NCBI RefSeq assembly: GCF_022347765.1
Contig: NZ_JAKRFZ010000019.1
Coordinates: 1-64,000, forward strand
Length of the DNA: 64,000 nucleotides
Direction: 5' to 3'
DNA from: Pseudoalteromonas sp. OOF1S-7
GTDB lineage: Bacteria > Pseudomonadota > Gammaproteobacteria > Enterobacterales > Alteromonadaceae
The translations under genes and the position numbers were made by a program. Each line of letters opens with the position of its first letter. Within the stretch, counting starts at the first letter, position 1. The notes beneath the pieces are model-generated. The model saw only the letters and a list, made by a program, of their open reading frames with translations. It made no database searches and had not been told where the DNA came from. Positions 1 through 7,259 of this stretch are shown one piece after another.

Positions 1-1
1 C

Positions 2-370
2 CATACCAGTATCAAAAAACGCATTGAACACGCCAAGCATGGCAAACAACCAAAGAACCTTCTGCGCTTTGCTGGCAACCCAAGGCAAAACATGCCCAAA
101 GGGCTGCCCTTTGAACTCAAATACTACGTTGAACTGGTTGAACTCACAGGCCGATGCATTCGTGCAGACAAACGAGGCCACATCTGCGATGCCCAGCCTA
201 TTCTCGCCAGATTGCAAATAGAGCCCGAAAACTGGCTCAAACTCACCACGCGATTTACCAAAGTCTTCCACGGTGCAGTCGGCAGGCAAAAAGCCATGAC
301 CAAATACTGTGAGCACTTGCAAAAAAGGCGACGTGCTAACCTCACTAATTGTGGGCGTTTGCTGGGATAA
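2..370 (+). CDS. Transposase, 3' part (Y1/IS200-like, Alteromonadales type)
   Basis: The frame is open from base 2 to a TAA at 368-370, so only the C-terminal 122 residues are in the window. The segment has the look of the C-terminal region of the Y1_Tnp-type transposases common in Shewanella and Pseudoalteromonas, including the stretches LLRFAGNP, MPKGLPFEL and ELTGRCIRADKRG and the ending GRLLG. The catalytic HUH and Tyr part would lie left of the window. It points right, opposite to the cassette genes, and seems to mark where an element has cut into or bounded the cassette array. Family assignment is from memory of such proteins, not from a search. Confidence 0.6.
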   Translation, partial: HTSIKKRIEHAKHGKQPKNLLRFAGNPRQNMPKGLPFELKYYVELVELTGRCIRADKRGHICDAQPILARLQIEPENWLKLTTRFTKVFHGAVGRQKAMTKYCEHLQKRRRANLTNCGRLLG

Positions 371-596
371 GACAGCTCATATTTGGCACTCAACTGCTTT
401 CCTATCAGAGTGAAATCGTGCCACACGACACTAAATGGGATTATTTTTGCTAAACTTGCTTACTAGTGAAGCCCATCTTTAGCCTTTTTGCTGCCTAAAC
501 AATAAACCTCTCACACTCATCCAATATAGCTCCAAAGAAAGGAACAGATAAAGCTAGCGCCTCCAACTTGAAGGTGCCCATCCAAAAACCAACAAA

Positions 597-845
597 TTAA
601 AATGGATGTCTTTCAAAATTCCTTTGTCGCTTCATTAACTCTATGATTTTTCTCACACGCTCTCCGTCAGCTAAAAAGCACTCTGTATGCCCAGAGAAAT
701 GCTTTTTAGGTATGTAGCGGCTTTTTTTAAGTGCTTCTAAGAATTTTTTCTCATCTTCGAGAGCATCACCTTCATAAGTGTATTTAACTTGGCACAAGCT
801 CTTCACATCGTAAGGCGTATCACTAAGAAACTTTTGTCCACTCAT
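597..845 (-). CDS. Hypothetical cassette-type protein, 82 aa
   Basis: I do not recognise this small Lys/Glu-rich soluble protein. It lies on the minus strand like the integron cassette genes and just left of the attC at 1026-1129, so it is probably a cassette gene. Unlike the others it has no attC after its stop codon, so its cassette has lost that end. The ATG at 843-845 has no clear ribosome binding site. The same frame stays open upstream to about base 920 without a usual start codon (residues reading roughly KVLDCQKLSLNEKFKKA), so the true gene may be longer or already decayed. Confidence 0.45.
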   Translation of the reverse strand: MSGQKFLSDTPYDVKSLCQVKYTYEGDALEDEKKFLEALKKSRYIPKKHFSGHTECFLADGERVRKIIELMKRQRNFERHPF

Positions 846-1025
846 GGCTTTCTTGAACTTTTCATTGAGGCTAAGCTTTTGGCAATCCAGAACCTTCTCT
901 CTACCGTAAGAAAATCGTTATGTAGCTCCTATCGAACTTACACCTATTTTGTGGAAGAACTCATCACAATCTCTACTCTTCATTTCCACTAAATAAAGAT
1001 ACATATTTACACTCTAATTTCTGAT

Positions 1026-1129
1026 GCCTAACGCCGCGTTAAACGGCTTAGTAATGCTTGCTAAAATGTGAAGCGGAGCGAAACCGAGCAAGCATTACGG
1101 TGTCCGACTTTTTAAACGCCTTGTTATAT
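1026..1129 (-). other. Integron attC site 1
   Basis: Outer core sites GCCTAAC (1026-1032) and GTTATAT (1123-1129) enclose an imperfect inverted repeat (GTAATGCTTGCT against AGCAAGCATTAC). It belongs to the cassette on its right; the stop codon of that gene lies inside the right core site. Confidence 0.9.
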
Positions 1130-1477
1130 GCCCCATTCAACAGCACTTACGCCGTCGATACTTTTAACAATCGTTTCCAGTTTACCTTTAACTTTTGTTT
1201 CTACTGTTCTATCAGCTTTACCGAACAACTTTTTGAGAAAAGGAACCCTTTGCTCTGGCCAAATTTGCCAAAGAGGTATTTCCGTTTCTTCATCGTTTTT
1301 GCCCATAAAAATATCAACAGTAACCCCATTTACATTGGCTACTATGGAAAACATATACTCTGAGTCGATCGGTTCGTCAGGTTCAAAGCCTAACTTTTCT
1401 AGTTCTGAGTACATGTATTCAGCCAATTCCTTGGAAGAATCAAATTTGTTTGTTTGGAAATATAAATTTTGATTCAT
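1124..1477 (-). CDS. Hypothetical cassette protein, 117 aa
   Basis: An acidic soluble protein (about 117 residues) of no family I recognise. I chose the ATG at 1475-1477 (MNQNLYFQ) because AAAGGA lies eight bases upstream; the longer reading frame to 1522 would run back through the neighbouring attC. The stop TAA sits in the core site of attC 1, as is usual for cassette genes. Residues of the middle part (VNGVTVDIFMGKND, then WPEQRVPFLKKLFGK) look like a small alpha/beta domain, but no function can be given. Confidence 0.7.
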   Translation of the reverse strand: MNQNLYFQTNKFDSSKELAEYMYSELEKLGFEPDEPIDSEYMFSIVANVNGVTVDIFMGKNDEETEIPLWQIWPEQRVPFLKKLFGKADRTVETKVKGKLETIVKSIDGVSAVEWGI

Positions 1478-1495
1478 GCACAATCCTTTAAGGGC

Positions 1496-1599
1496 ATATA
1501 ACGCCTCGCTTAACCGGCGCAAAATAGCAGGCTAAAATTAGCGACGAAGGAGCGCAAGCCTGCTGTTTTGCGTCCTTTTGGTTAAAGCGTTTGTTAGGT
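1496..1599 (-). other. Integron attC site 2
   Basis: Core sites ATATAAC (1496-1502) and GTTAGGT (1593-1599). Inner stem GCAAAATAGCAGGCT against AGCCTGCTGTTTTGC. Nearly the same as the attC at 5379-5480. Confidence 0.9.
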
Positions 1600-1980
1600 A
1601 ACGTTTATAACTTTAGGTGGCTCATTAGTTAAAACATGCACGAATTCGTTGGTTGTCATTAAGGACCAATGTTCAAGTGACCCAACTGCAGTATCAAAAA
1701 TAATGGTATCTGACCTAGCGTGCTCCAATAAACGTGAAGCATTGTACTTAGCTAGAACACCTTTTTGCCTATCGGCATGGAAGTCATTCCTGTGATCACA
1801 TTCATCATAAACCTGGAACATTACAGTAAAAGAGAATACAACTAGATAACGTTTTGGCTCTCGTAACTGCTCTTCTTTAGATAACATTTCCTCAACAGTA
1901 AGAGTTAATAGTCTGTCCCTATACTGAAAGTTTTCGAGAAACCATTTTTGATAGTTGTATATATCAAGTTCAGTTTTCAT
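1594..1980 (-). CDS. Hypothetical cassette protein, 128 aa
   Basis: A soluble protein of 128 residues starting MKTELDIYNYQKWFL, of no family I recognise. The ATG (1978-1980) is only a few bases from the core site of the next attC and has no clear Shine-Dalgarno sequence, so translation may depend on the cassette junction. The stop TAA lies in the GTTAGGT core of attC 2. Base composition is AT-rich like the other cassettes. Confidence 0.65.
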   Translation of the reverse strand: MKTELDIYNYQKWFLENFQYRDRLLTLTVEEMLSKEEQLREPKRYLVVFSFTVMFQVYDECDHRNDFHADRQKGVLAKYNASRLLEHARSDTIIFDTAVGSLEHWSLMTTNEFVHVLTNEPPKVINVT

Positions 1981-1986
1981 TTAGTT

Positions 1987-2097
1987 ACCTAACGCCCGCA
2001 TAACGGGCTAATAAAACTTGGCTATAATTGGTGAGGCACGAACCAAGCCAAGCTTTATTAGTCCATGCGTTGATGCGTTTGTTATAAGCAATCTACA
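1987..2097 (-). other. Integron attC site 3
   Basis: Core sites ACCTAAC (1987-1993) and GTTATAA (2091-2097). Inner stem AATAAAACTTGGCT against AGCCAAGCTTTATT; close relative of the attC at 4465-4564. Confidence 0.9.
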
Positions 2098-2986
2098 CCA
2101 AATCGTCACTTGCATGAGCCAAATATGCATACTTGTACAAATGATTAGGTAATTTGCTGTAGACGTTTTGTTTCTTTGTCGCAAAGTTAACTGCACTAGC
2201 ACCTAAAGCCGCAATGCTAATACTTGCACTAACTTCATTTGGTATTTGTCCCAAAATTGTAGCTATTGCTGAAACGGCACCGGGGTATGCATTGATAGGG
2301 TTTGTGACAATCTGATTTAAGCCCTTTAACACAGTTCGAGAATTAAACTCAGTAATTACCTTATTGTACGATTCTAGATCAAACGCCAGTTTGTCCTTAA
2401 CACGTGTAGCTTCTTTTTCTGTTTGTTCAGCGTTACATACTCGACTTACTAATTCATCAATTGTATTTCGTAGCTCAATAAGCTCATCAGCTCTTTTCTG
2501 CTTAAATTCTAAAACCTCACAAATAGGCACATCCATTCTTGGTACAGGCAGCATATTCATGAGTTGAAATTCTATTGTATCTTGCTGGGTCGCACACTTA
2601 TCTGGAGTATAAAGCCCGCCGCTAGTTTGAAAGAAACTCCAGTCTGCATCAGTCTTTTCTAGATATTTTTGAAGGACTGCATATGGTTTTAAGGCTATTA
2701 CATCTTGAATATATAAAGGTTCTGTAGTTACCTTATTTAAATCAATATCACTTTCATCTACAAAAGCTAAGCCTTCTTTTATTAACAGATCTAGCTCTTG
2801 GTTTGGATTTGGCCAACCAGGTGAAGTTCTGTAAGCAAATTGTTCGTAGCAGGTGACGTCAAACTTGTCCCAAAAAAGTAATGCGAATCTTAAATCATTA
2901 AGATCCATTTTTTCGTGAATCGTTCCATGATGTCCATTACCCCGTCCGGGTGTAACTTTAGGTGCTAAAATAATTCCTTTTTCCAC
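2093..2986 (-). CDS. Hypothetical cassette protein, 297 aa
   Basis: One of the longest cassette products. It begins with GTG (2984-2986), preceded by AGGAG at a good distance. Residues 1-150 look globular and start with EKGIILAPKVTPGRG, an N-terminus reminiscent of DUF6236-type proteins, though I am not sure. Residues about 165-215 are charged and likely coiled coil. Residues about 225-275 are Ala/Ile/Ser-rich and weakly hydrophobic (NPINAYPGAVSAIATILG), which may be a glycine-zipper or pore-like segment. A soluble sensor joined to a membrane-active tail would fit a toxin or defence effector, but this is inference. Confidence 0.7.
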   Translation of the reverse strand: MEKGIILAPKVTPGRGNGHHGTIHEKMDLNDLRFALLFWDKFDVTCYEQFAYRTSPGWPNPNQELDLLIKEGLAFVDESDIDLNKVTTEPLYIQDVIALKPYAVLQKYLEKTDADWSFFQTSGGLYTPDKCATQQDTIEFQLMNMLPVPRMDVPICEVLEFKQKRADELIELRNTIDELVSRVCNAEQTEKEATRVKDKLAFDLESYNKVITEFNSRTVLKGLNQIVTNPINAYPGAVSAIATILGQIPNEVSASISIAALGASAVNFATKKQNVYSKLPNHLYKYAYLAHASDDLV

Positions 2987-3003
2987 ACGATGCTCCTAAT
3001 TGC

Positions 3004-3107
3004 TTATAACGCCCCAATAAGGGGCTGATAATGCTTGGCTAAACTTGTGTAGCGAAGCGAAACTGAGCCAAGCTTTAGCAGTCCCGCACTTAATTGGCTT
3101 GTTATAT
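3004..3107 (-). other. Integron attC site 4
   Basis: Core sites TTATAAC (3004-3010) and GTTATAT (3101-3107). The outer arms carry CCCAATAAGGGG and the inner arms GCTTGGCTAAA against GAGCCAAGC. Confidence 0.9.
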
Positions 3108-3506
3108 AGCCTTTCGCACCCAAACCAGATGCAAAACTATATGGATTATTAAAAATATGGCTGGGCAAAAAAACAAATAGAACTCAAACAAGCCACTGCC
3201 CAGTTTAAACAGTTCACCGTCAAAGCTAACACCAGACCAATAAGTAAATACCAGAGCTGACAAGCCCAAAATGAGAAATACTAATCGTGTTTTATGCTTA
3301 AGCTTTAAGCCCCAGCTTACTGAAGTTAAAGCTATGTAGCCAAAGATCCCAAACACTGAAGTAATAATCCACTTTAGGCTAAAAAGAATTGGCAAATCAA
3401 GAATGCTACCGACTGCACCAATTAAAGCGAAAAATGCGATGATCACCAATAACGTTGATGGAACCCAAGCCAGAATAGTAGTTAACCCAATTAGCAGATT
3501 TCTCAT
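3102..3506 (-). CDS. Small integral membrane protein (cassette), 134 aa
   Basis: Four hydrophobic segments are visible at about residues 3-35, 42-62, 72-90 and 108-130, separated by short charged loops (KLKHKTR after the second). There is no signal-peptide cleavage site. The start ATG is preceded by GAGG six bases upstream. I do not recognise a family. It is the only gene of its cassette, and its stop lies in the core site of attC 4. Confidence 0.75.
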   Translation of the reverse strand: MRNLLIGLTTILAWVPSTLLVIIAFFALIGAVGSILDLPILFSLKWIITSVFGIFGYIALTSVSWGLKLKHKTRLVFLILGLSALVFTYWSGVSFDGELFKLGSGLFEFYLFFCPAIFLIIHIVLHLVWVRKAI

Positions 3507-3520
3507 AATCCTCTTTGGCT

Positions 3521-3616
3521 ATATAACGCTTAGCTAACAGGCAAAATTAAATAAGCTAAAATCGAGCGAAGCGACGAGCTTATTTAATTTTGTCCTAGTT
3601 TAGCGCCTTGTTATGC
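3521..3616 (-). other. Integron attC site 5
   Basis: Core sites ATATAAC (3521-3527) and GTTATGC (3610-3616). Stem AATTAAATAAGCT against AGCTTATTTAATT. It differs at only a few bases from the attC sites at 6639-6734 and 8762-8857. Confidence 0.9.
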
Positions 3617-3618
3617 TT

Positions 3619-3990
3619 TTAATCTTCCAATAAGTCATCAAGAATATCGTCAATTCCAGCAGCTTGTTCTCGAGCTGTGTTATATAGATCAAATAGTGCT
3701 GGAGATGTTTCGTTAGCTTCCCAAATCACTCTAGCCTGGTCATCAACGATACAGAAGCCAACACTCTCTGACCAATGCCATTCATCCATATCTGTAAAGC
3801 ATTTAGTGCGAAGATCATAGATTCCTAATAGTTTACCTTTATATTCAGTTTGAATATAAAGTGGTACTGAATTCTCTGTTTCGAAATTTAGTGCTCTCGG
3901 TGCGTTTTTAACTTCCCACTTAACATTACCTTTCGATGTCTCACGGATTAACTTTGTGATTAATTGTGCTGTTTTGTTTTCAGTGCTCAT
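3619..3990 (-). CDS. Hypothetical soluble protein, second gene of a two-gene cassette, 123 aa
   Basis: A soluble protein with an acidic C-terminal tail (GIDDILDDLLED). I chose the ATG at 3988-3990 (MSTENKTAQ), two bases after the stop codon of the upstream gene; an ATG four codons earlier would overlap that gene by ten bases. Either way the two genes are tightly coupled inside one cassette. The middle part (YIQTEYKGKLLGIYDLRTK, then VDDQARVIWEANE) resembles a small beta-rich ligand-binding domain, but no family can be named. Confidence 0.7.
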   Translation of the reverse strand: MSTENKTAQLITKLIRETSKGNVKWEVKNAPRALNFETENSVPLYIQTEYKGKLLGIYDLRTKCFTDMDEWHWSESVGFCIVDDQARVIWEANETSPALFDLYNTAREQAAGIDDILDDLLED

Positions 3991-3992
3991 GT

Positions 3993-4439
3993 TTAATCCC
4001 ATTTAGAATCTTTAGCTAACTGTTGAAGAGTGGTAACAAGGCCACTTAATTCGGTATATCTATCCCATGCATCATCTTCAGTTAAATCTGAAAGTGATCC
4101 CTCTATTATCAAATATCTTTTAGGGTGGAGCTTTTGTAAATATTCATCTACTTTTCTCTTTTCTTCTGATGGCAACTTTGGTTTTATATTTTGAAGTAAT
4201 GCTTTAATTTGTGAAAACGTTTCTATGGCCTCAGTTTTTTGGCTTTCCCAATTTTTAAGTCGCTCTGAAAGTTGTGAGGTGAACTTTAATAACTCCCGAT
4301 TAACTTCAGGTAGGCGAGCTCGGCGTATGAAGGAGTTTTTAATACTCCTTGCTTCAAAAAACAAAAAAACTGTTACAATCAGGCCAATAATAGAACTAAT
4401 TGATCCAATTTGGTTAATGTCAGTCGGCCAATTAGGCAT
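3993..4439 (-). CDS. Membrane-anchored coiled-coil protein, first gene of a two-gene cassette, 148 aa
   Basis: A single N-terminal membrane helix (about residues 12-29, ISSIIGLIVTVFLFFEA) is followed by a charged, largely helical cytoplasmic part (about residues 30-148) with likely coiled coil. AAGGAG stands upstream of the ATG. It is directly followed by the soluble protein gene ending at 3619 in the same cassette. A membrane anchor plus a small cytosolic partner is a layout seen in several phage-defence and toxin-antitoxin pairs. No catalytic motif is visible. Confidence 0.7.
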   Translation of the reverse strand: MPNWPTDINQIGSISSIIGLIVTVFLFFEARSIKNSFIRRARLPEVNRELLKFTSQLSERLKNWESQKTEAIETFSQIKALLQNIKPKLPSEEKRKVDEYLQKLHPKRYLIIEGSLSDLTEDDAWDRYTELSGLVTTLQQLAKDSKWD

Positions 4440-4464
4440 TCATACGACTCCTTACTTCAGAAAA

Positions 4465-4564
4465 GCATAACGCCCTAATAACGGGCTAATAAAGCTTGGC
4501 TATAATTGTGAGCGCAGCGAACCAAGCCAAGCTTTATTAGTCCGCGTTGATTTGTTTGTTAGCT
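4465..4564 (-). other. Integron attC site 6
   Basis: Core sites GCATAAC (4465-4471) and GTTAGCT (4558-4564). Stem CTAATAAAGCTTGGCT against AGCCAAGCTTTATTAG. Confidence 0.9.
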
Positions 4565-5353
4565 ATCTTTTACTCTGTGGTAACCATGAAAATGATGTGA
4601 AACACCACTTCTAGAGTTTTTAGATAAAGCGTCGTGCCTATCGCGATAGTAAACGTATAGTTCATCTGTTAATTCGATGCACGCATGGAGAGCGTCTTTG
4701 ACCTCTTTTACCACAACATCATAGATTTTATCTCGTGACTTTTCATAAGTTTTGACCAAGTCGTAGCCACTGATACTTGAACTATGCGATTCTACCCAAG
4801 ACATATTTTTAAAAATTTGGTCATCTTCAGTATATAAATTACAAAACCCTTTATGTGCTCGCTCATTGCGATCTTGACGCAGTGGAGCGCCTGTTTGATC
4901 TATAACTTTTAAGTGCTCCAGTATTTCAGGGTGATTTTCCCTTAATGCTTTGCTCAATTGCTTAATATTTAGCTTATGGTCAGGCAAATTAATTTCTAAT
5001 ACTTCGTTTACAAAATGAAATGCAATGTCCCTCAGACTGGAAAAACGGAATAATGCTAAATCAACGATAGATTTTAACCAGTCGTATCTATTTATATTTT
5101 GAACTGTAGAAGGCAAAGGGACTTCTTTTGCTCCTAACATCTGAGGAATTACCCTTAAGTCCACAAACTGTTGCTCTAAAGCGTCAAACCTAACGTAAGT
5201 TAAATGTGCGTATGCCATATGTGGGTCTGCAGCTTTGAACTCTTCCCAGTTTTTGTAAGGGTGGTCATGTAAGAAGTACATGTTAATGGAATCATAAAGA
5301 ACTCCCTTGAAAGTTGATTCTTCAAGACCCCACCAAAAATATTCAGTTTCCAT
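4559..5353 (-). CDS. HEPN-like (Cthe_2314-type) cassette protein, 264 aa
   Basis: A mostly helical soluble protein. Near residues 162-167 it has R-N-E-R-A-H, an Rx4H pattern of the kind that forms the metal-free RNase site of HEPN domains; the surrounding helical context (VLEHLKV-like helix before, aromatic helix after) suits Cthe_2314-like HEPN proteins. GGGAG precedes the ATG. HEPN proteins are often toxins or defence effectors that cleave RNA. No partner antitoxin gene lies in the cassette, so it may act alone or be a non-toxic variant. Family assignment is by motif only. Confidence 0.6.
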   Translation of the reverse strand: METEYFWWGLEESTFKGVLYDSINMYFLHDHPYKNWEEFKAADPHMAYAHLTYVRFDALEQQFVDLRVIPQMLGAKEVPLPSTVQNINRYDWLKSIVDLALFRFSSLRDIAFHFVNEVLEINLPDHKLNIKQLSKALRENHPEILEHLKVIDQTGAPLRQDRNERAHKGFCNLYTEDDQIFKNMSWVESHSSSISGYDLVKTYEKSRDKIYDVVVKEVKDALHACIELTDELYVYYRDRHDALSKNSRSGVSHHFHGYHRVKDS

Positions 5354-5378
5354 CTTACTCCCTGATTACACCGAAGAT

Positions 5379-5480
5379 AGCTAACGCTTGCCTAACCGGC
5401 GCGAAATAGCAGGCTAAAATTAGCGACGAAGGAGCGCAAGCCTGCTGTTTTGCGTCCTTTGGTTTAGGCACTTGTTATAT
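5379..5480 (-). other. Integron attC site 7
   Basis: Core sites AGCTAAC (5379-5385) and GTTATAT (5474-5480). Stem AAATAGCAGGCT against AGCCTGCTGTTTT; sister of attC 2. Confidence 0.9.
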
Positions 5481-5485
5481 GCCTT

Positions 5486-5776
5486 TTACTCTGAAGTTTC
5501 GAATTCAAAGCCGCCAACTTTTTTGGCAACAATATTGTAAGCCCAACAAAATAACCGCTGCAAAAAATAAAACATTACACCATAAAACAAAGGAGCTAAA
5601 GCAAAGAACAAAAATGGAAAATTATGAACTTTCTCGCCATTGGTAGTTTCCATTTCAGGAGTAATAAAAAAGAAAAATAGCGCTATAAAGCTGAATGGCA
5701 GCGTTAGAATAGCAAAGGTAATTGCAAGGACTTTACTTGTTTGGTGACCAGAGATATTTGTAATTTGAACTTTCAT
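5486..5776 (-). CDS. Small membrane protein (cassette), 96 aa
   Basis: I chose the ATG at 5774-5776 (MKVQITNISG), with GGGAA upstream; the longer frame to 5863 would read through the attC to its right. Two hydrophobic segments lie at about residues 17-40 and 53-75, with a short polar loop (PEMETTNGEKVH) between. The C-terminus is short and acidic. No family recognised. Confidence 0.7.
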   Translation of the reverse strand: MKVQITNISGHQTSKVLAITFAILTLPFSFIALFFFFITPEMETTNGEKVHNFPFLFFALAPLFYGVMFYFLQRLFCWAYNIVAKKVGGFEFETSE

Positions 5777-5797
5777 ATTGAACAGAATTCCCTTGGC

Positions 5798-5925
5798 ATA
5801 TAACGCCGCATTAAGGGGTGAACAACGCAAACCACCCGAGCTAACCCATTGTGCCGTAAACACTTAAGCTAATTCAAACCAAAACTGCCAAGCGTTGTGA
5901 ATCCCTCTTAAATGCTTTGTTAGGG
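5798..5925 (-). other. Integron attC site 8
   Basis: Core sites ATATAAC (5798-5804) and GTTAGGG (5919-5925). At 128 bases it is longer than its neighbours and its inner repeat (AACAACGCAA... AGCGTTGTGAA) is different, so this cassette comes from another attC lineage. Confidence 0.85.
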
Positions 5926-5930
5926 CGTAC

Positions 5931-6614
5931 TTAAACTTGTGCGAATTTTTCCTTGTCACGAATAGAACCATGATCCTCAAAGTATTTGTATTCTGAAATC
6001 CAGAACTCTACGTCTTCAGAGTTGATACCATATTTTTCTATAACTTTTTTCGTTTGGCTTGCTGTCGGTGATGTCCAAGTATCAAAATCTGACAGTATAT
6101 CCAATTCTGCACTCGCACTCTTTTGTGCTTCTGTAGCTGCTGAATTAATTTGATGTGCTTTCTCACGGCCTTCTACTGCCGATTTAATAGCCCTCAAATA
6201 AATTATAGAAATTCCCTTTTTCCAATCACGTTCAACAAACTCTAGCTCTGCCTTATCTGCTCCAATTTCCTTAAGCGCATTCATTACATTACTATGAATT
6301 TCCAATCGCTTCGCTTGGGACATGCCCCCCATAAAGCTCCCTGCAATTAAGTCAGAAAGAGTAGCCTCTGAGTTGGACACGGCAATTTTTTTAAGTTGAG
6401 TGATTGTTACCGATGCTTCCTCAATTTTGTCTCTCATTCTCGCTTTCACTGGACCCAAAGACAGTTCAGCAATTTCTGGCAACTTCGCAACAAAAGTAAC
6501 GAACGCACCACTTAATGCCGCTACCCAACTAGTTGATGTGTCATTGAAGTGAATGCCAATAACGATTGGGGCACAAAGGGTAAATAGCACACCAAGCCAA
6601 AATAATATTTTCAA
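5931..6614 (-). CDS. Membrane-anchored cassette protein with cytoplasmic domain, 227 aa
   Basis: The best start is a TTG (6612-6614) with GAGGT upstream. Two hydrophobic segments, about residues 3-21 and 28-44, form an N-terminal hairpin; the remaining 180 residues are soluble, Ala/Glu/Lys-rich and helical. The C-terminal part (VIEKYGINSEDVEFWISEY) looks like a small folded helical unit. No known domain recognised. It is the only gene of its cassette. Confidence 0.7.
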   Translation of the reverse strand: MKILFWLGVLFTLCAPIVIGIHFNDTSTSWVAALSGAFVTFVAKLPEIAELSLGPVKARMRDKIEEASVTITQLKKIAVSNSEATLSDLIAGSFMGGMSQAKRLEIHSNVMNALKEIGADKAELEFVERDWKKGISIIYLRAIKSAVEGREKAHQINSAATEAQKSASAELDILSDFDTWTSPTASQTKKVIEKYGINSEDVEFWISEYKYFEDHGSIRDKEKFAQV

Positions 6615-6638
6615 ATGAACTTACCTCTATAAATTGAG

Positions 6639-6734
6639 CCCTAACGCTTAGCTAACAGGCAAAATTAAATAAGCTAAAATCGAGCGAAGCGACGCGCTTA
6701 TTTAATTTTGTCCTAGTTGAGCGCCTTGTTATGC
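6639..6734 (-). other. Integron attC site 9
   Basis: Core sites CCCTAAC (6639-6645) and GTTATGC (6728-6734). Identical inside to the attC at 8762-8857; together with the sequence to 6983 it is one whole duplicated cassette. Confidence 0.9.
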
Positions 6735-6983
6735 GTTAACACGCCGATTTTAATGCGCTTGCGCCTGCACCAGCGAGCTAAACTTTTATTTATAAAAACA
6801 CCCACCAAACCAAAAATTGCAAAGAAGCGCTCAACTGGTGAATGATGAGTTTGGTCACAGCTAAAATTGAAAAACGAAAAGCTAAGACCAACTTAAAACT
6901 TAATTACGCCACTGTACTTAAAAGCCAATTTGAAGAAAAGACTTGAGGCAAAAACCGTTTTAAAGACAGCGATTTAAAGTGAC
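6735..6983 (-). other. Gene-less integron cassette body, copy A
   Basis: About 250 bases with no frame that has an ordinary start. It is identical to the body at 8858-9106 and clearly related to those at 8184-8431 and 9207-9455. On the minus strand two stop-separated stretches in one frame read roughly KTVFASSLFFK..YSGVIKF, stop, then VGLSFSFFNFSCDQ..SPVERFFAIFGLVGVFINK. Differences among the copies are often at third codon positions, hinting that the second stretch has been, or is, translated. It could also be a promoter or small RNA. Confidence 0.6.
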
Positions 6984-7077
6984 GCATAACGCCGCAAATA
7001 ACCGGATGCCAAAAGTTGCATAGCGACGAAGGAGCGGCGCAGCTTTTGGCAGTCCGAGTTAATTTGCCTTGTTAGGG
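6984..7077 (-). other. Integron attC site 10
   Basis: Core sites GCATAAC (6984-6990) and GTTAGGG (7071-7077). Stem GGATGCCAAAAGTTGC against GCAGCTTTTGGCAGTCC. Confidence 0.9.
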
Positions 7078-7259
7078 CCTTTTAAGGCTTCAAATATTTT
7101 CGAGAGTTTGATTAGTTGATCTTCATTACCAGGATCTAACTCAGATAATGTGTAAGGTCTTGAGTCATTGCGCCTACTTTCGTGCGGGCGTATTTTGTCC
7201 GCTCTTAACGCAATTTCTTTCATTAAATCTTCATCTAGGTCATTAAGCTTATACTTCAT
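7059..7259 (-). CDS. Small hypothetical protein, second gene of a two-gene cassette, 66 aa
   Basis: A charged 66-residue protein (MKYKLNDLDEDLMKEIA) overlapping the end of the upstream gene by 11 bases, with GGAG placed inside that gene. The last residues are read from attC 10, in which the stop codon lies. It may be a regulator, antitoxin or partner of the membrane protein before it. No family recognised. Confidence 0.65.
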   Translation of the reverse strand: MKYKLNDLDEDLMKEIALRADKIRPHESRRNDSRPYTLSELDPGNEDQLIKLSKIFEALKGPNKAN

